Source: an uncultured Lachnospiraceae bacterium (GTDB lineage: Bacteria; Bacillota; Clostridia; Lachnospirales; Lachnospiraceae). Taken from it: DNA of 12,999 nucleotides. The notes below the pieces were generated by a model. It did no database searches. It was given only the letters and a program-made list of their open reading frames with translations, and was not told the DNA's origin. Of this stretch, positions 7,507 through 12,999 are shown piece by piece (position 1 is the first letter of the stretch; each line of letters starts with the position of its first letter). The translations under genes were made by a program, and so were the position numbers. The stretch spans positions 1 through 12,999 of the forward strand of contig CAMWWJ010000058.1 in assembly GCA_947177925.1 (NCBI GenBank), read 5' to 3'.

Positions 7507-8427
7507 TTACGGATTCCTTCTGCTTCCGTCAACAACTTTCCAGGCAGTTACAGAAGCAATTATCATTATTATAGCAAATCCCAGCAAAAAAGCCATCTGT
7601 ATTTCACTGCTCAGTACCGTTTCCCCTGCTTTCACCGTAATGCCCATGTAAGCCTTATATTCCTCCACAACCTCCTCTGGCATTCCGAAAAAGGTTGTTT
7701 CCAGCGCTTTTTTTGTAAAAATATCTCTCAGCATGGCGCTTCCGTGAAGGACCGGCAGGGCCTTTAGCACAGTCTGGACTTTTTCCGGCAAAAATCCCAT
7801 TGGAAGATAGATTCCTCCTACAAAACCTACCAATGTGCCTATTACCGTACCAAAGCCACTCCATGCGCTGTCGCTGTGTACGAACATTCCTACAAAAAAC
7901 AGAGTACAGGCATATAAAAATACGTTCAGAACAATCAATCCTATTACCTGCAATGTTTCTTCCAGGTTCAAAAGCCTCCCGCCTCTTACGGCAATATAAG
8001 CCTCTGCTGCCGCCAGTGTCAGTATGCACATAATCGTTCCTAAAAGCAGGGCGGAAAAAATATATCCCAGCGCGACTTTCACAGGTTTTACCGGTGCCGC
8101 ATAAAAGCTTTGGAGTCTTTTCTTTTCTTCGTCCTGAATCCTTACGCCAATTACCGTTAAAGTTACCATAACGGCATTTACCACTAAAATTCCCGCTACA
8201 GTCCACATTTCAATGAGATGCTCCGCATTCTTAAGGTCTGCCTCCCCATCTCGATTGCCGCCATATTCGGCTAACAAAAAAACCACATTGTCCCGGTTCA
8301 TATTTCCAAGAAACACTACCATGAGCCCCAATACTACCAGCATGGAAAGCATGGAAAAAAATACGGCTGATTTATCCCTTATATATAAAAGGCTGTTCCT
8401 CTTTACTAATTGTCTAATTGTTCTCAT
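7507..8427 (-). CDS. ABC-2 type transporter permease
   Basis: A 306-residue membrane protein with about six hydrophobic segments, near residues 21-41, 74-97, 118-140, 161-183, 192-213 and 278-298. A loop of about 30 residues separates the first two. The segment PMGFLPEKVQTVLKALP between TM5 and TM6 is typical of the ABC-2 family of drug, lipid or polysaccharide exporters. The ATG at 8427 has AGGGAG seven bases upstream and lies inside the last codons of the ATPase gene, a 14-bp overlap that points to translational coupling. It would form the membrane half of the exporter with that ATPase. The substrate is unknown. The frame shows no breaks. Confidence 0.93.
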   Translation of the reverse strand: MRTIRQLVKRNSLLYIRDKSAVFFSMLSMLVVLGLMVVFLGNMNRDNVVFLLAEYGGNRDGEADLKNAEHLIEMWTVAGILVVNAVMVTLTVIGVRIQDEEKKRLQSFYAAPVKPVKVALGYIFSALLLGTIMCILTLAAAEAYIAVRGGRLLNLEETLQVIGLIVLNVFLYACTLFFVGMFVHSDSAWSGFGTVIGTLVGFVGGIYLPMGFLPEKVQTVLKALPVLHGSAMLRDIFTKKALETTFFGMPEEVVEEYKAYMGITVKAGETVLSSEIQMAFLLGFAIIMIIASVTAWKVVDGSRRNP

Positions 8428-9361
8428 CTGATATCTCCCTTTCCTCTTCTATATTTCTACTTGTGATATTGAGAAATACATCATCCAAAGTTCCCTGAAT
8501 CACTTCAAAGCCTTCTATCCATTCTGTTACTTCTTTTAACAAATCAACTGCCTCTAAAGTAGTCTTTAGGGGAATTACAAAACGTTCCTCTTTCTTTCCA
8601 AAGCTTTTGCCGGTTTCCTTTAAGTAACGGCACAATGTTTCTTGTTTTTCCCCCTTCGGTATCAGAAAGAGCCTGTCTTTGGCAAAGCTTTCCTTTAAAG
8701 AAAAAGGGGTTCCATATTCTTTTAATCTGCCCTTATCCATTATGGCTATATGCGTTGCTTTTGCTGCTTCCTCCATGTAATGAGTCGTAAGGAACACCGT
8801 CATATTCCTGTCCTTTTGCAGCCGCCCTATGCTTTCCCATACATTTTTTCTTGTTGCCGGGTCAAGGCCCGTGGTAGGCTCATCCAAAAACAGGATTTCC
8901 GGTGTATTCAGCAAAGCTCTTGCAATTTCACATTTCCGCTTCTGCCCTCCCGACAGTTTCCCAAAGGGTCTGTTTAAAAGTTCCTTCAGGGAAAGCTCCT
9001 CTGCAGCCTGCTCGATCCGTTCCTTTATTTTCCTGCCATTTGATTCGTAAAGGCTTCCTCTTACAATTAGATTCTCTTTTATAGTCAGCCTGTCATCCAG
9101 GCAGTTACTCTGGTATACGATTCCTATGCGCTTTCTGATTGCTTCCGGCTCCCTTAAAATGGAATAGCCGCATACTCTTGCTTCTCCTTCCGTGGGCTTA
9201 AATAAGGTGCACAGCATATTGATAGTAGTTGATTTTCCTGCTCCGTTAATTCCCAAAAATCCAAACAGCTCACCTTTTTTTACGGAAAAGCTGATATCAT
9301 CCACTGCTTTAACCTGCCCATAATTCTTTTTCAAATGCTCTACTTCTATGATGTTTTCCAT
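8414..9361 (-). CDS. ABC transporter ATP-binding protein (DrrA-like)
   Basis: A 315-residue ATPase that begins MENIIEVEHLKKNYG. It has Walker A GINGAGKST (37-45), Q-loop Q84, signature LSGGQ (136-140), Walker B ILFLDEP (156-162) and H-loop H194. The C-terminal extension of about 100 residues ends in the TLDDVFLNIT block that is characteristic of DrrA/CcmA-like drug and antibiotic exporters. The ATG at 9361 has GGGAGG eight bases upstream. The frame extends 28 codons further upstream, but that part has no ribosome binding site and contains the likely promoter, so I rejected it. It pairs with the overlapping permease and powers export from the cytoplasmic side. A role in drug or peptide resistance is plausible but unproven. 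Confidence 0.94.
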   Translation of the reverse strand: MENIIEVEHLKKNYGQVKAVDDISFSVKKGELFGFLGINGAGKSTTINMLCTLFKPTEGEARVCGYSILREPEAIRKRIGIVYQSNCLDDRLTIKENLIVRGSLYESNGRKIKERIEQAAEELSLKELLNRPFGKLSGGQKRKCEIARALLNTPEILFLDEPTTGLDPATRKNVWESIGRLQKDRNMTVFLTTHYMEEAAKATHIAIMDKGRLKEYGTPFSLKESFAKDRLFLIPKGEKQETLCRYLKETGKSFGKKEERFVIPLKTTLEAVDLLKEVTEWIEGFEVIQGTLDDVFLNITSRNIEEEREISDENN

Positions 9362-9394
9362 AAGGCTTCCTCCCTTGTTCCTTTCTGTTTGAAT

Positions 9395-9423
9395 AGGATA
9401 GAAAAAAACAGGAATATTTTCAA
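9395..9423 (-). promoter_or_regulatory. sigma-A promoter of the ABC exporter operon
   Basis: On the minus strand TTGAAA (9423-9418) is followed by exactly 17 bases and TATCCT (9400-9395). Transcription would begin near 9388, giving a leader of about 27 bases before the ATG at 9361 that holds the ribosome binding site. This supports the shorter start of the ATPase. Confidence 0.6.
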
Positions 9424-9508
9424 CAGGCTTTCTGGTATGTTGCAAAAGGAGACGGGTAAGCTGTAAAAAAATAAGCTTAGGTTTCCGTCCTGTCTATGTC
9501 CAGACTAC

Positions 9509-9556
9509 AAAAAAGGCACCTGCGCCCTGACTTCATAAAGTCAAGGGGCAGATGCC
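9509..9556 (-). terminator. rho-independent terminator after the alarmone synthetase gene
   Basis: On the minus strand a stem of about 18 bp (9556-9539 paired with 9532-9515, a few wobbles or mismatches) with a six-base loop is followed directly by TTTTTT (9514-9509). It lies about 60 bases after the synthetase stop and separates that gene from the ABC exporter operon. Confidence 0.9.
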
Positions 9557-9617
9557 CGTATGTTTATTCCTTTATCATTCGTTTCTATTGGCTCATGCTC
9601 TCCAACCGAATCTTCAC

Positions 9618-10235
9618 TTACTCCACTTCCAGATTTTTTTCCATTCTGTGTAAGGTATTTTCCATCTCCTCCAATTGATGGGCAAAGCCTAAAAAGATTT
9701 CCGCATCCCTTTCCACGTTTCGGTCACTCTTATAACAGATCCGATGCTCCATACTGGCCCAAAGCTCCATCTGCAGGGTCCTTAGCTGTATCTCCACCGG
9801 ATAATATTCCATACCGTCCGTATGATAAACAGGAACTCCAATGACTAAATGATAGCTCCTGTATCCGTTTTTCTTAGAATTTTTGATATAGTCCTTTTCC
9901 TTCAGCACAAGAATATCCGACTGCCGCTTAATCAGGGAAAGCACCCCGTAGATATCATCCACAAAGTAACAGATAATCCGCACGCCTGCAATATCTGTAA
10001 GGGATTCCCTTGCCTCCTCTGCACTTATCTTTATCTGGCGTTTCCGAAGCTTATCCTCTATGCTTTTTTTCTTTTTAATCCTCTTGTGAATATAATGAAT
10101 GGGATAATTTTTATATTTCAAACGATAGTCATTATTTAATGCTTCCAGCCTGGTCATTAAATTTGCCATGGCGTCCTGATAAGGAATGATCAGGCTGCTG
10201 TACTCTTCCTCTGTCATATTGTCTGTCATTTCCAT
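9618..10235 (-). CDS. small alarmone synthetase, (p)ppGpp synthetase domain only
   Basis: A 205-residue RelA/SpoT-type synthetase that transfers pyrophosphate from ATP to GTP or GDP. Recognisable motifs are DIAGVRI (81-87), the segment from DYIKNSKKNGYRSYH (115-129), and VEIQLRT (147-153) followed by WASMEHRI. There is no HD hydrolase domain and no TGS or ACT region. Length and layout fit the RelQ/YjbM or YwaC small synthetases of Bacillota, and I cannot choose between them. The ATG at 10235 has GGGAGGTG eight bases upstream. An ATG two codons later is possible but less well spaced. The gene stands alone between its own promoter and terminator. The leader has two hairpins, one touching the ribosome binding site. 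Confidence 0.93.
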   Translation of the reverse strand: MEMTDNMTEEEYSSLIIPYQDAMANLMTRLEALNNDYRLKYKNYPIHYIHKRIKKKKSIEDKLRKRQIKISAEEARESLTDIAGVRIICYFVDDIYGVLSLIKRQSDILVLKEKDYIKNSKKNGYRSYHLVIGVPVYHTDGMEYYPVEIQLRTLQMELWASMEHRICYKSDRNVERDAEIFLGFAHQLEEMENTLHRMEKNLEVE

Positions 10236-10245
10236 TACTTTTGCA

Positions 10246-10302
10246 CCTCCCGGTACATGAAATGTACCTGTTTTCCAGCTTTTTCCATCCCGTTTTCGGG
10301 AT
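10246..10302 (-). promoter_or_regulatory. structured 5' leader of the alarmone synthetase mRNA
   Basis: Two perfect short hairpins lie in the leader. The first is ATCCCG-AAAA-CGGGAT (10302-10287). The second is GGTACAT-TTC-ATGTACC (10268-10252), whose 3' arm abuts or overlaps by a base the GGGAGG Shine-Dalgarno at 10251-10246. The second could restrict ribosome access. I see no match to a known riboswitch. Confidence 0.45.
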
Positions 10303-10312
10303 TTCCCATTTC

Positions 10313-10341
10313 ATACTACCTTACAAAATATTTTTGTACAA
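10313..10341 (-). promoter_or_regulatory. promoter of the alarmone synthetase gene
   Basis: On the minus strand TTGTAC (10341-10336), a 17-base spacer and TAGTAT (10318-10313) form a fair sigma-A promoter. The predicted start near 10306 gives a leader of about 70 bases that begins just before the first hairpin. Confidence 0.5.
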
Positions 10342-10527
10342 ATTGTGTATAATTCATGAAAATTGACTTAAATATTTTTCACTTATTTTTAAGAAAATAT
10401 TTTTTGTATCAAGACCTTCTGTTCACAATGTATTTATGTGCATAATCTCTTTAAGGCACGCCACCTTTTTTATTTTTGTTCTTTTTCCTGTAAAATCCAA
10501 CTATCAAACAAAAAGGAGGACAATGAT

Positions 10528-10848
10528 ATGCCAATTCAAATTACAGTCAGGGATAACAACAATACATATGATGTTTGTGAGATTCAATATGGTGGTGCCG
10601 GAAATGGAGGTGGAAATCGCGGTTTTTATATCACCCCACCCGACAACCTTGGAAGGAGAGCCGAATACGACATTATGCCTAATCCACATAATAATCCATC
10701 CTATAACAGACCCCGATTACAACCAAATCTTTATGAAACGGCTGCCACTGCTGTCATCAATGCTGCCAATGCCGTCACCTCATTCGCATGGCCGGTATCT
10801 GTTAACTATGTATGGGAAGGTGTAGATTATACTTCCACACGTCAATAA
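10528..10848 (+). CDS. small orphan protein of unknown function
   Basis: A 106-residue protein beginning MPIQITVRDNNNTYDV, which I do not recognise. The ATG at 10528 has AGGAGG eight bases upstream. The same frame is open back to 10438 but has no ribosome site there. Its parts are a beta-like start, a glycine/asparagine-rich stretch (GGAGNGGGNRG, near residues 27-37), a Pro/Asn/Arg-rich middle, a short Ala-rich helix (TAATAVINAANAV) and an aromatic end (VNYVWEGVDY). There is one Cys, no signal peptide and no membrane helix. A clear terminator follows within 50 bases, so it is probably a single-gene transcript. The composition would suit a surface, secreted or assembly protein, but nothing in the sequence proves this. 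Confidence 0.75.
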   Translation: MPIQITVRDNNNTYDVCEIQYGGAGNGGGNRGFYITPPDNLGRRAEYDIMPNPHNNPSYNRPRLQPNLYETAATAVINAANAVTSFAWPVSVNYVWEGVDYTSTRQ

Positions 10849-10894
10849 GACCGATAATTGCAACCCATTTTTTCAAAAAGAAATTGACTGAATC

Positions 10895-10925
10895 AAAAGA
10901 CTTGTATGCCCGTACAAGTCTTTTT
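10895..10925 (+). terminator. rho-independent terminator of the orphan gene
   Basis: AGACTTGTA and TACAAGTCT form a nine-base-pair perfect stem around a six-base loop, extended by A-T pairs and followed by TTTTT. It lies 47 bases after the stop at 10848. The A-run on the other side could also let it work on the minus strand. Confidence 0.88.
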
Positions 10926-11004
10926 CTCTTGCGCATAAAGTAGTAAAATATTGCCAAAACCCGGCTTTGTAAACAATTATAGCGCAAATGTAACACATTA
11001 TTGC

Positions 11005-11034
11005 TTGCTTTTTTAAGCTGTCTTCCAATATAAT
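11005..11034 (+). promoter_or_regulatory. promoter of the XRE regulator-lipoprotein unit
   Basis: TTGCTT (11005-11010), an 18-base spacer and a perfect TATAAT (11029-11034) precede the XRE gene. The predicted start near 11041 leaves a leader of about 18 bases carrying the AAAGGAG ribosome site. Confidence 0.6.
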
Positions 11035-11058
11035 TAGGACACGAAAGGAGAATGGAAA

Positions 11059-11571
11059 ATGCAATTAGGAAAGAAAATCAAACAATTAAGAAAGCTTTCC
11101 GGCATGACTCAAGAACAGCTTGCTGAAAAACTGAATGTATCCAGACAGGCACTATCCAAATGGGAAAATGGCACCAGCATGCCGGATATTGAAAGTGTGG
11201 TAAAAATTTCCACGCTGTTTCAAATTTCTCTGGACGAATTATTACGTAAGGAGGAAACAAAAATGGAAGAACAAAAATCACAAATCACATTGGAGGATCT
11301 GTCCCGTATCAACCTGCATAACCGGAAAATGAACCTGCTACTGACAAGTGGGATTCTCCTTCTGACGATTGGTGTGATGATGGCTGCTTTTGTGGATGCG
11401 CTGAAAAGCACAACGTCCAGTCTGGGATATATTCTGTACAGGTACATTGCCACCGGGCAGTATGCAGCAGCACCGATTAATTATTTTAGGCTGTGCCTGC
11501 CTTCAATATTGATAGCTGCTGTTGGAATCATTTTATGTGTATGCTATTTTATCAAAAGTCGGAAAGATTAA
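11059..11571 (+). CDS. XRE-family transcription regulator with two C-terminal membrane helices
   Basis: A 170-residue protein. Residues 6-61 form a Cro/C1-type helix-turn-helix (GMTQEQLAEKLNVSRQALSKWENG, interrupted here only for description). A charged linker follows at 62-90, then two hydrophobic helices near 92-111 and 145-165 and a short basic tail KSRKD. The DNA-binding domain is thus tethered to the inner face of the membrane. This layout is common in Clostridia, where such regulators often control a neighbouring membrane or stress gene. The ATG at 11059 has AAAGGAG eight bases upstream. A lipoprotein gene starts 23 bp after the stop and is probably co-transcribed and perhaps a functional partner. 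The target genes and the signal are unknown. Confidence 0.9.
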   Translation: MQLGKKIKQLRKLSGMTQEQLAEKLNVSRQALSKWENGTSMPDIESVVKISTLFQISLDELLRKEETKMEEQKSQITLEDLSRINLHNRKMNLLLTSGILLLTIGVMMAAFVDALKSTTSSLGYILYRYIATGQYAAAPINYFRLCLPSILIAAVGIILCVCYFIKSRKD

Positions 11572-11594
11572 CGGGATATAGGAGGATACTGAAT

Positions 11595-12170
11595 ATGAAG
11601 AAAAACAAAATATTGCTTATCATGGCTATGCTCATTCTGGTATTAACAGGATGTGGACAGCATAAAAGTGAAAAGAATGAAGATTATTATGGGGAAATCA
11701 TTGCCGGATTAGGAGATGAGGAACAGTTTGCACTGGAAGATATCGGGGAAAAGAATGATGTCCTATTTACAACAGACGCAACTTATGATGATGGTTTTGC
11801 GCATAATGCGGCACTTTATTGCAATATCTATTATGCAATGGACGACAAAACATATAATCTTGGCAGAATAGAAAGCATGGGCACCGCATATCCCATCTCT
11901 TTTGGGAATAAATGTATTTATACGGCCTCAGAACACAGTCTGGAAATTTATGTTATAGACACCCAAAATCATCAGCTATTGCTGAAGGAACAATATGAAG
12001 CTGTATACGGCGAAAACGATAGTGTTTCTTACCGCCGCCTGAAAGACGGAAAGGAAGAATCTATATCTGAGGAAGATTATCTTAAGATTTATGAAAAATA
12101 TCAGCAAAGCTATGTGATCAGTTTTGGATATGGAGCGAGCACCAGATCTCCGTCAGGCAGGCGATTTTAA
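11595..12170 (+). CDS. predicted lipoprotein of unknown function
   Basis: A 191-residue protein with a lipoprotein signal: MKKNK, a hydrophobic run, and lipobox LTGC with Cys20 as the lipidated residue. The mature part is acidic, rich in Tyr and Asp, and resembles no family I know. The ATG at 11595 has AGGAGG about eight bases upstream. The open frame extends back to 11493 inside the XRE gene, but that part is a shadow. It follows the XRE regulator by 23 bp. The C terminus STRSPSGRRF is basic and unlike the rest. In another frame the same DNA reads HQISVRQAILK, so the end may have been changed by a small indel. The protein would sit on the outer face of the membrane. Confidence 0.85.
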   Translation: MKKNKILLIMAMLILVLTGCGQHKSEKNEDYYGEIIAGLGDEEQFALEDIGEKNDVLFTTDATYDDGFAHNAALYCNIYYAMDDKTYNLGRIESMGTAYPISFGNKCIYTASEHSLEIYVIDTQNHQLLLKEQYEAVYGENDSVSYRRLKDGKEESISEEDYLKIYEKYQQSYVISFGYGASTRSPSGRRF

Positions 12171-12192
12171 AAATCTTTCTTTTGTGCTGCAC

Positions 12193-12221
12193 TTGAAACC
12201 CTTTACCGAATATGCTATATT
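12193..12221 (+). promoter_or_regulatory. promoter of the antitoxin RNA
   Basis: TTGAAA (12193-12198), exactly 17 bases and TATATT (12216-12221) make a strong sigma-A promoter with no coding frame behind it. It reads toward the 3' end of the holin-like toxin gene, as expected for an antisense antitoxin RNA. Confidence 0.7.
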
Positions 12222-12234
12222 ATAAATACAAAAA

Positions 12235-12262
12235 GGGAAAGCCATAGATGCGGCTCTATCCC
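12235..12262 (+). repeat. 5' repeat of the antitoxin RNA
   Basis: It shares the blocks GGGA, AAGCC and GCTCTAT...CCC, in the same order and on the same strand, with 12470-12502, which lies at the 5' end of the toxin mRNA on the opposite strand. The blocks can therefore pair between the two RNAs, as the DRa/DRb repeats do in the Fst par locus. The repeat can also fold on itself. Confidence 0.55.
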
Positions 12263-12296
12263 ACAAGATAATGTATGACTTCCGCTAAAAGCGGTC

Positions 12297-12332
12297 AGCC
12301 GTCACTACTGCGAATAGTGGCGGCTATTTCTT
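12297..12332. terminator. shared hairpin at the meeting point of toxin and antitoxin transcripts
   Basis: AGCCGTCACTA (12297-12307) pairs with TAGTGGCGGCT (12315-12325), eleven pairs with one wobble, with a seven-base loop. ATTTCTTTC follows on the plus strand. It overlaps the toxin stop codon, so both convergent RNAs carry it and are perfectly complementary there. The T-run is poor, so its terminator strength is uncertain. Confidence 0.6.
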
Positions 12333-12413
12333 TCCCTTAAAAATCTGATACAGCAGACTGATAAGGGCAACAATGAACGTACAGAACAAAAAGAAATCCT
12401 GATATGTAATCAT
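12324..12413 (-). CDS. holin-like type I toxin (29 residues)
   Basis: The peptide begins MITYQDFFLFCTFIVALISL and ends YQIFKGKK. It is a short polar start, one hydrophobic membrane helix (about residues 7-24) and a basic tail. This is the pattern of the putative holin-like toxins of Bacillota, related to TxpA, BsrG and Fst, which insert in the membrane when unchecked. The ATG at 12413 has AAAGGAGGG seven bases upstream. The open frame reaches back to 12551, but that part is the mRNA leader, with promoter and hairpins, and has no ribosome site. The toxin is governed by the antisense RNA that converges on its 3' end and by a leader hairpin able to hide the ribosome site. Confidence 0.85.
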   Translation of the reverse strand: MITYQDFFLFCTFIVALISLLYQIFKGKK

Positions 12414-12420
12414 TGTATCG

Positions 12421-12457
12421 CCCTCCTTTCTCTCGTCTGGAGGGCTGTCAACCCTCC
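12421..12457 (-). promoter_or_regulatory. toxin leader with mutually exclusive pairing that can hide the Shine-Dalgarno
   Basis: On the minus strand GGAGGG (12457-12452) can pair with CCCTCC (12444-12439). The same CCCTCC is complementary to the toxin Shine-Dalgarno GGAGGG (12426-12421). Two folds thus compete: the upstream hairpin frees the ribosome site, and the downstream one hides it. Confidence 0.6.
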
Positions 12458-12469
12458 GAAAAAACAAGA

Positions 12470-12502
12470 GGGATAAAGCCGCCTTTAGCTCTATGGTTTC
12501 CC
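12470..12502 (-). repeat. 5' repeat of the toxin mRNA
   Basis: It contains the blocks GGGA, AAGCC, GCTCTAT and CCC in the same order and on the same strand as 12235-12262. It lies just after the toxin promoter and is probably the first stem-loop of the mRNA. Complementarity between the two RNAs at this point could start their pairing. Confidence 0.55.
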
Positions 12503-12511
12503 ATGTGACAA

Positions 12512-12540
12512 ATAATACCATATTTCGTATTTTTCTACAA
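12512..12540 (-). promoter_or_regulatory. extended -10 promoter of the toxin gene
   Basis: On the minus strand TTGTAG (12540-12535), a 17-base spacer ending in TGG, and TATTAT (12517-12512) form a promoter with an extended -10. The predicted start near 12505 gives a leader of about 92 bases before the toxin ATG, long as in other type I toxins. Confidence 0.65.
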
Positions 12541-12591
12541 TAACATTTCATTATTTTTATTATGTAATAACATCTATCAGCAATCAGCTAT

Positions 12592-12750
12592 TTATCTCTC
12601 GACTTTCTCAGAATCAGTTAGCGAGCTAATCAACTTCTCCATATTTATTTTTTCTCCTTTTTCTGGAACAAGATTATTAACAGCCTTTTCATTTAACGTT
12701 CTACAACTACTGCTTGTTTTTTCTTTGGACAATTTATGCCTTTGTATCAC
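12592..12750 (-). CDS. doubtful small open frame, possibly a gene remnant
   Basis: A minus-strand frame of 52 codons from GTG at 12750 ends in SLTDSEKVER before a TAA. A TTG at 12732 has AAAGG six bases upstream and would give 46 residues. The peptide is lysine- and serine-rich, and its C-terminal half (LNEKAVNNLVPEKGEKIN) reads like real coding sequence. A stop lies directly before the GTG. Upstream in another frame an ATG begins MGKKFYTA. This could be the end of a decayed gene or chance. It lies upstream of the toxin in the same direction. I do not recognise it. Confidence 0.2.
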   Translation of the reverse strand: MIQRHKLSKEKTSSSCRTLNEKAVNNLVPEKGEKINMEKLISSLTDSEKVER

Positions 12751-12828
12751 TTACTTATGCTGTATAAAATTTCTTTCCCATTGCTTATGATATAGTCGTC
12801 ACACAACACAAAGAAAGGAAAAAATATT

Positions 12829-12999
12829 ATGAGTAAAATTAAATGGAGAGATTTTGACAAATAGACAAGAGAGAAAGATTATACCTTTATAATCCAAGGG
12901 TTCCTGACCGGCTATTAAAGGAAATTGCCTTCAGGCTTGGTATAAGCAAACACGAACTGGAGCAACAGATTTAGCTTCATGAACAGGATTTTTCCAAAG
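12829..12999 (+). pseudogene. decayed small gene, cut by the window edge
   Basis: A good ribosome site (GAAAGGA) precedes the ATG at 12829, which reads MSKIKWRDFDK and stops at TAG (12862). Shifting frame just there restores DKRERLYLYNPRVPDRLLKE and then IAFRLGISKHELEQQI, a helix-turn-helix-like stretch, up to a second TAG at 12972. Beyond that stop the same frame reads LHEQDFSK to the edge. One frameshift and one nonsense codon within 150 bases mark it as a pseudogene. The family is not recognised. A small DNA-binding or mobile-element accessory protein is possible. Confidence 0.6.

Larger units (their letters stand above)
12228..12332 (+). ncRNA. antisense antitoxin RNA of a type I toxin-antitoxin pair
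   Basis: A transcript of about 100 bases is predicted from the strong promoter at 12193-12221 to the hairpin at 12297-12325. It has no open frame with a ribosome site. It holds three foldable parts: a 5' stem-loop at 12235-12262 whose sequence recurs in the toxin leader, a small hairpin CCGCT-AAA-AGCGG (12282-12294), and the shared terminator hairpin. Its 3' end runs against the last codons of the toxin, so the two RNAs overlap tail to tail. This layout matches Fst/RNAII- and TxpA/RatA-like loci, in which the RNA blocks toxin translation or drives mRNA decay. The ends are predicted, not measured. Confidence 0.65.

Noticed and set aside
7655..8206. Minus-strand frame of 183 codons inside the permease gene
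   Set aside because: It lies wholly within the well-supported permease in another frame. Its composition, rich in Arg, Gly and Cys, is typical of a shadow frame.
9362..9445. 28-codon N-terminal extension of the ABC ATPase
   Set aside because: No ribosome site lies before it, it contains a TTGAAA-17-TATCCT promoter, and the ATG at 9361 has a strong ribosome site followed by the normal family start.
10438..10527. Upstream part of the frame of the 106-residue orphan protein
   Set aside because: It has no ribosome site, while AGGAGG lies directly before the ATG at 10528.
12414..12551. 46-residue N-terminal extension of the holin-like toxin
   Set aside because: The stretch holds the toxin promoter, the 5' repeat and the leader hairpin. 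The ATG at 12413 has the only good ribosome site.
1..12999. CRISPR arrays, tRNA or rRNA genes
   Set aside because: I saw no regularly spaced repeats, cloverleaf or rRNA-like sequence on either strand. This is by eye only, and a tRNA scan would settle it.

Overview
The window looks like chromosomal accessory DNA from a low-GC Bacillota of the class Clostridia, most likely a Lachnospiraceae-type gut anaerobe. The grounds are A/T-rich intergenic DNA, strong AGGAGG-type ribosome binding sites, a small alarmone synthetase, a YjzC-like relic, an XRE regulator with membrane segments, and a holin-like type I toxin. The taxonomic call is inference. No rRNA, tRNA or CRISPR array was seen.

Left part (1-5004, minus strand): a compact three-gene operon that looks like a phage-defence cassette. 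It is read right to left. First comes a 921-residue MmeI-like restriction-modification enzyme with an N-terminal D..ExK nuclease motif and an adenine methyltransferase core. Next is a Ser/Thr protein kinase fused to a domain of about 370 residues ending in a CxCxxC...H cluster. Last is a gene cut by the window edge. The gaps are 19-39 bp. Pairing an MmeI-type enzyme with this kinase fusion is the main candidate for an undescribed system.

Scar region (5005-6133): a yjzC-like gene broken by two frameshifts runs straight into the C-terminal remnant of an IS91-family transposase with an internal stop. Non-coding sequence with one long hairpin follows. This is a mobile-element graveyard beside the defence operon.

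Middle part (6134-10341, minus strand): an ABC-2 type exporter (ATPase and permease overlapping by 14 bp), a class I SAM methyltransferase and a small protein with a Cys-rich tail lie in one direction behind a good sigma-A promoter. Upstream, and separated by a clear terminator, is a small alarmone synthetase with its own promoter and a structured leader.

Right part (10528-12170, plus strand): a 106-residue orphan protein with its own terminator, then a two-gene unit of a membrane-anchored XRE regulator and a lipoprotein, with its own promoter.

Right edge (12193-12999): a type I toxin-antitoxin locus. A 29-residue holin-like toxin on the minus strand converges on a plus-strand antisense RNA. 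The two share a terminator hairpin and 5' repeats, and the toxin leader can sequester its own Shine-Dalgarno. Beyond it lie a doubtful small frame and a decayed gene that runs off the window.
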